Notes under the pieces: generated by a model
Seen by the model: only the letters and a program-made list of their open reading frames with translations
Told to the model about the DNA's origin: nothing
The model's database searches: none
Shown: piece by piece, positions 63,291 to 64,000 of the stretch
How the letters are laid out: every line of letters starts with the position of its first letter
Position numbering within the stretch: position 1 is the stretch's first letter
Assembly (NCBI GenBank): GCA_026225945.1
Contig: JAMJFZ010004066.1
Coordinates: 2,215,001 to 2,279,000, forward strand
Direction of reading: 5' to 3'
DNA from: Cricetomys ansorgei
Lineage: Eukaryota; Chordata; Mammalia; Rodentia; Nesomyidae
DNA length: 64,000 bases
Program-made: the position numbers and the translations under genes

Positions 63291-63799
63291 TTGGTTCTCA
63301 TTTGCAAGAGGTACACTTTTCCCCAAGCAAATCAAAGCCATGGACATCCCCAGCATGTTAGCAATTTAATAAATCCATGCCTCCGTGTGGATCCACACTG
63401 CTAACCAACAGCACTGCATTGGTTCAGTGCTATGCCTTGACAAGGAGGATTGGAACTGCTCCACAGATTTCACTGGCATTCGTGAGACAACGGCTTACTT
63501 GGAGAGAGCACCCTTTCACCTCCACTGCTGCTGGACCCCCAAAACCTTCATTTCAACACTTGATGCAGGCCAATGACTAGTGGATGTGACTCCTGGGGCA
63601 ATGGTAGCTAAATGGGCCGTCTTGCTTCCACTGGTTTGAATTACCAGCTTCCATTGTAGAAATTTAGCTGACTTCATCTGATTGGTCAAATTTTGTCCAC
63701 ATGATTTCAGTAGTAGTAGCATGGGAAGCTGAGAAAGTGATTGTCAAGCTATTTATAATTTACTTTTAATGTAGAAAGTGGACTTCAAAACACCTAGAA
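63291..63799. other. unassigned single-copy stretch
   Basis: No gene or repeat recognised. Confidence 0.4.
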
Positions 63800-63880
63800 G
63801 AGGATGGAGCGATAGTTCAGCAGGTAAAGGCATCTGATGCCAAGCCTGATGACCTGAATTCAAGCCCCAGGACCCATATG
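63800..63880 (+). repeat. B3 SINE, truncated by an LTR
   Basis: AGGATGGAGCGATAGTTCAG, GCCAAGCCTGATGACC, AAGCCCCAGGACCCATATG, then LTR at 63881. Confidence 0.75.
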
Positions 63881-64000
63881 TGTAGTAGTATGCATAGAGG
63901 GTGACTTATGACATGGAGGCATAGTCATAGATGCAAACTCTGCCGGACCTCAGCAGAGGGAGCCACCATCTTGGCCAATGCCATACTGGACAGTGGAACC
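63881..64000 (-). mobile_element. solo LTR, ERVK-like, copy 3 of 3 (cut by window end)
   Basis: TGTAGTAGTATGC start, then GCAAACTCTGCCGGACCTCA 51 bases in, the same spacing as copies 1 and 2 (57 and 54). It sits in a B3 at almost the same position as copy 1. Confidence 0.75.

Overview
This is mammalian nuclear DNA from a muroid rodent. The sequence is dense in rodent-specific short interspersed elements: B1, B2, B3, ID, and the composite B4/RSINE1 types. It also carries a URR1 hAT-type DNA transposon copy, many MaLR-type solo LTRs, one old LINE-1 3' end and many (CA)n, pyrimidine and tetranucleotide microsatellites. The species cannot be fixed from sequence alone. Expansion of an ID-derived 52-53 bp minisatellite would fit a cricetid (hamster, vole or deer-mouse type) genome, but that is inference. 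Family names are assigned from remembered consensus features (head and tail motifs, termini, A-tails), not from a database search.

I find no protein-coding gene, exon, tRNA, rRNA or recognisable ncRNA gene. Every long open frame falls in low-complexity DNA (for example three ~400-codon frames across the (CACAGA)n block at 60393-61486) or across SINEs. The only coding-derived sequence is a stop-containing scrap of L1 ORF2 C-terminus at 40454-40552. The window therefore looks like intergenic or intronic DNA. Several AT-rich, repeat-free islands full of homeodomain-like TAATTA cores (6840-7100, 8690-8870, 18640-18745, 32440-32660, 38160-38420, 41590-41770, 46690-46960, 48495-48900, 50150-50360) are candidate conserved non-coding elements. 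That would suit the neighbourhood of a developmental gene, but it is untested.

Layout. 0-10 kb: SINE clusters, the first of three related solo LTRs (4469-4800), a pyrimidine/TG tract and URR1. 10-22 kb: repeated MaLR LTRs in both orientations, some split by SINEs. 22-34 kb: B2 and RSINE1 elements plus four large ID-derived minisatellite arrays (about 23.3, 25.3, 31.4 and 33.4 kb). 34-50 kb: nested RSINE1/MaLR insertions, the L1 end, a 41-bp minisatellite and several candidate CNEs. 50-56 kb: split SINEs, closely spaced inverted B1 copies, and a three-deep nest (ID, then a MaLR-like LTR, then an ERVK-like solo LTR). 56-59 kb: a 2.55-kb composite retroelement with 51-bp flanking duplications. 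60-64 kb: a 1.1-kb CA-rich block, more SINEs and the third related LTR cut by the window end.

The most interesting item is the 2.55-kb insertion at 56124-58674. On the minus strand it starts with a YY1-type motif about 18 bases in, continues with diverged tandem blocks and a 19-bp VNTR, and ends in AATAAA plus poly(A), all between 51-bp direct repeats. This is the architecture of a full-length non-autonomous LINE-mobilised element, analogous in layout to primate SVA, and I do not recognise the family.
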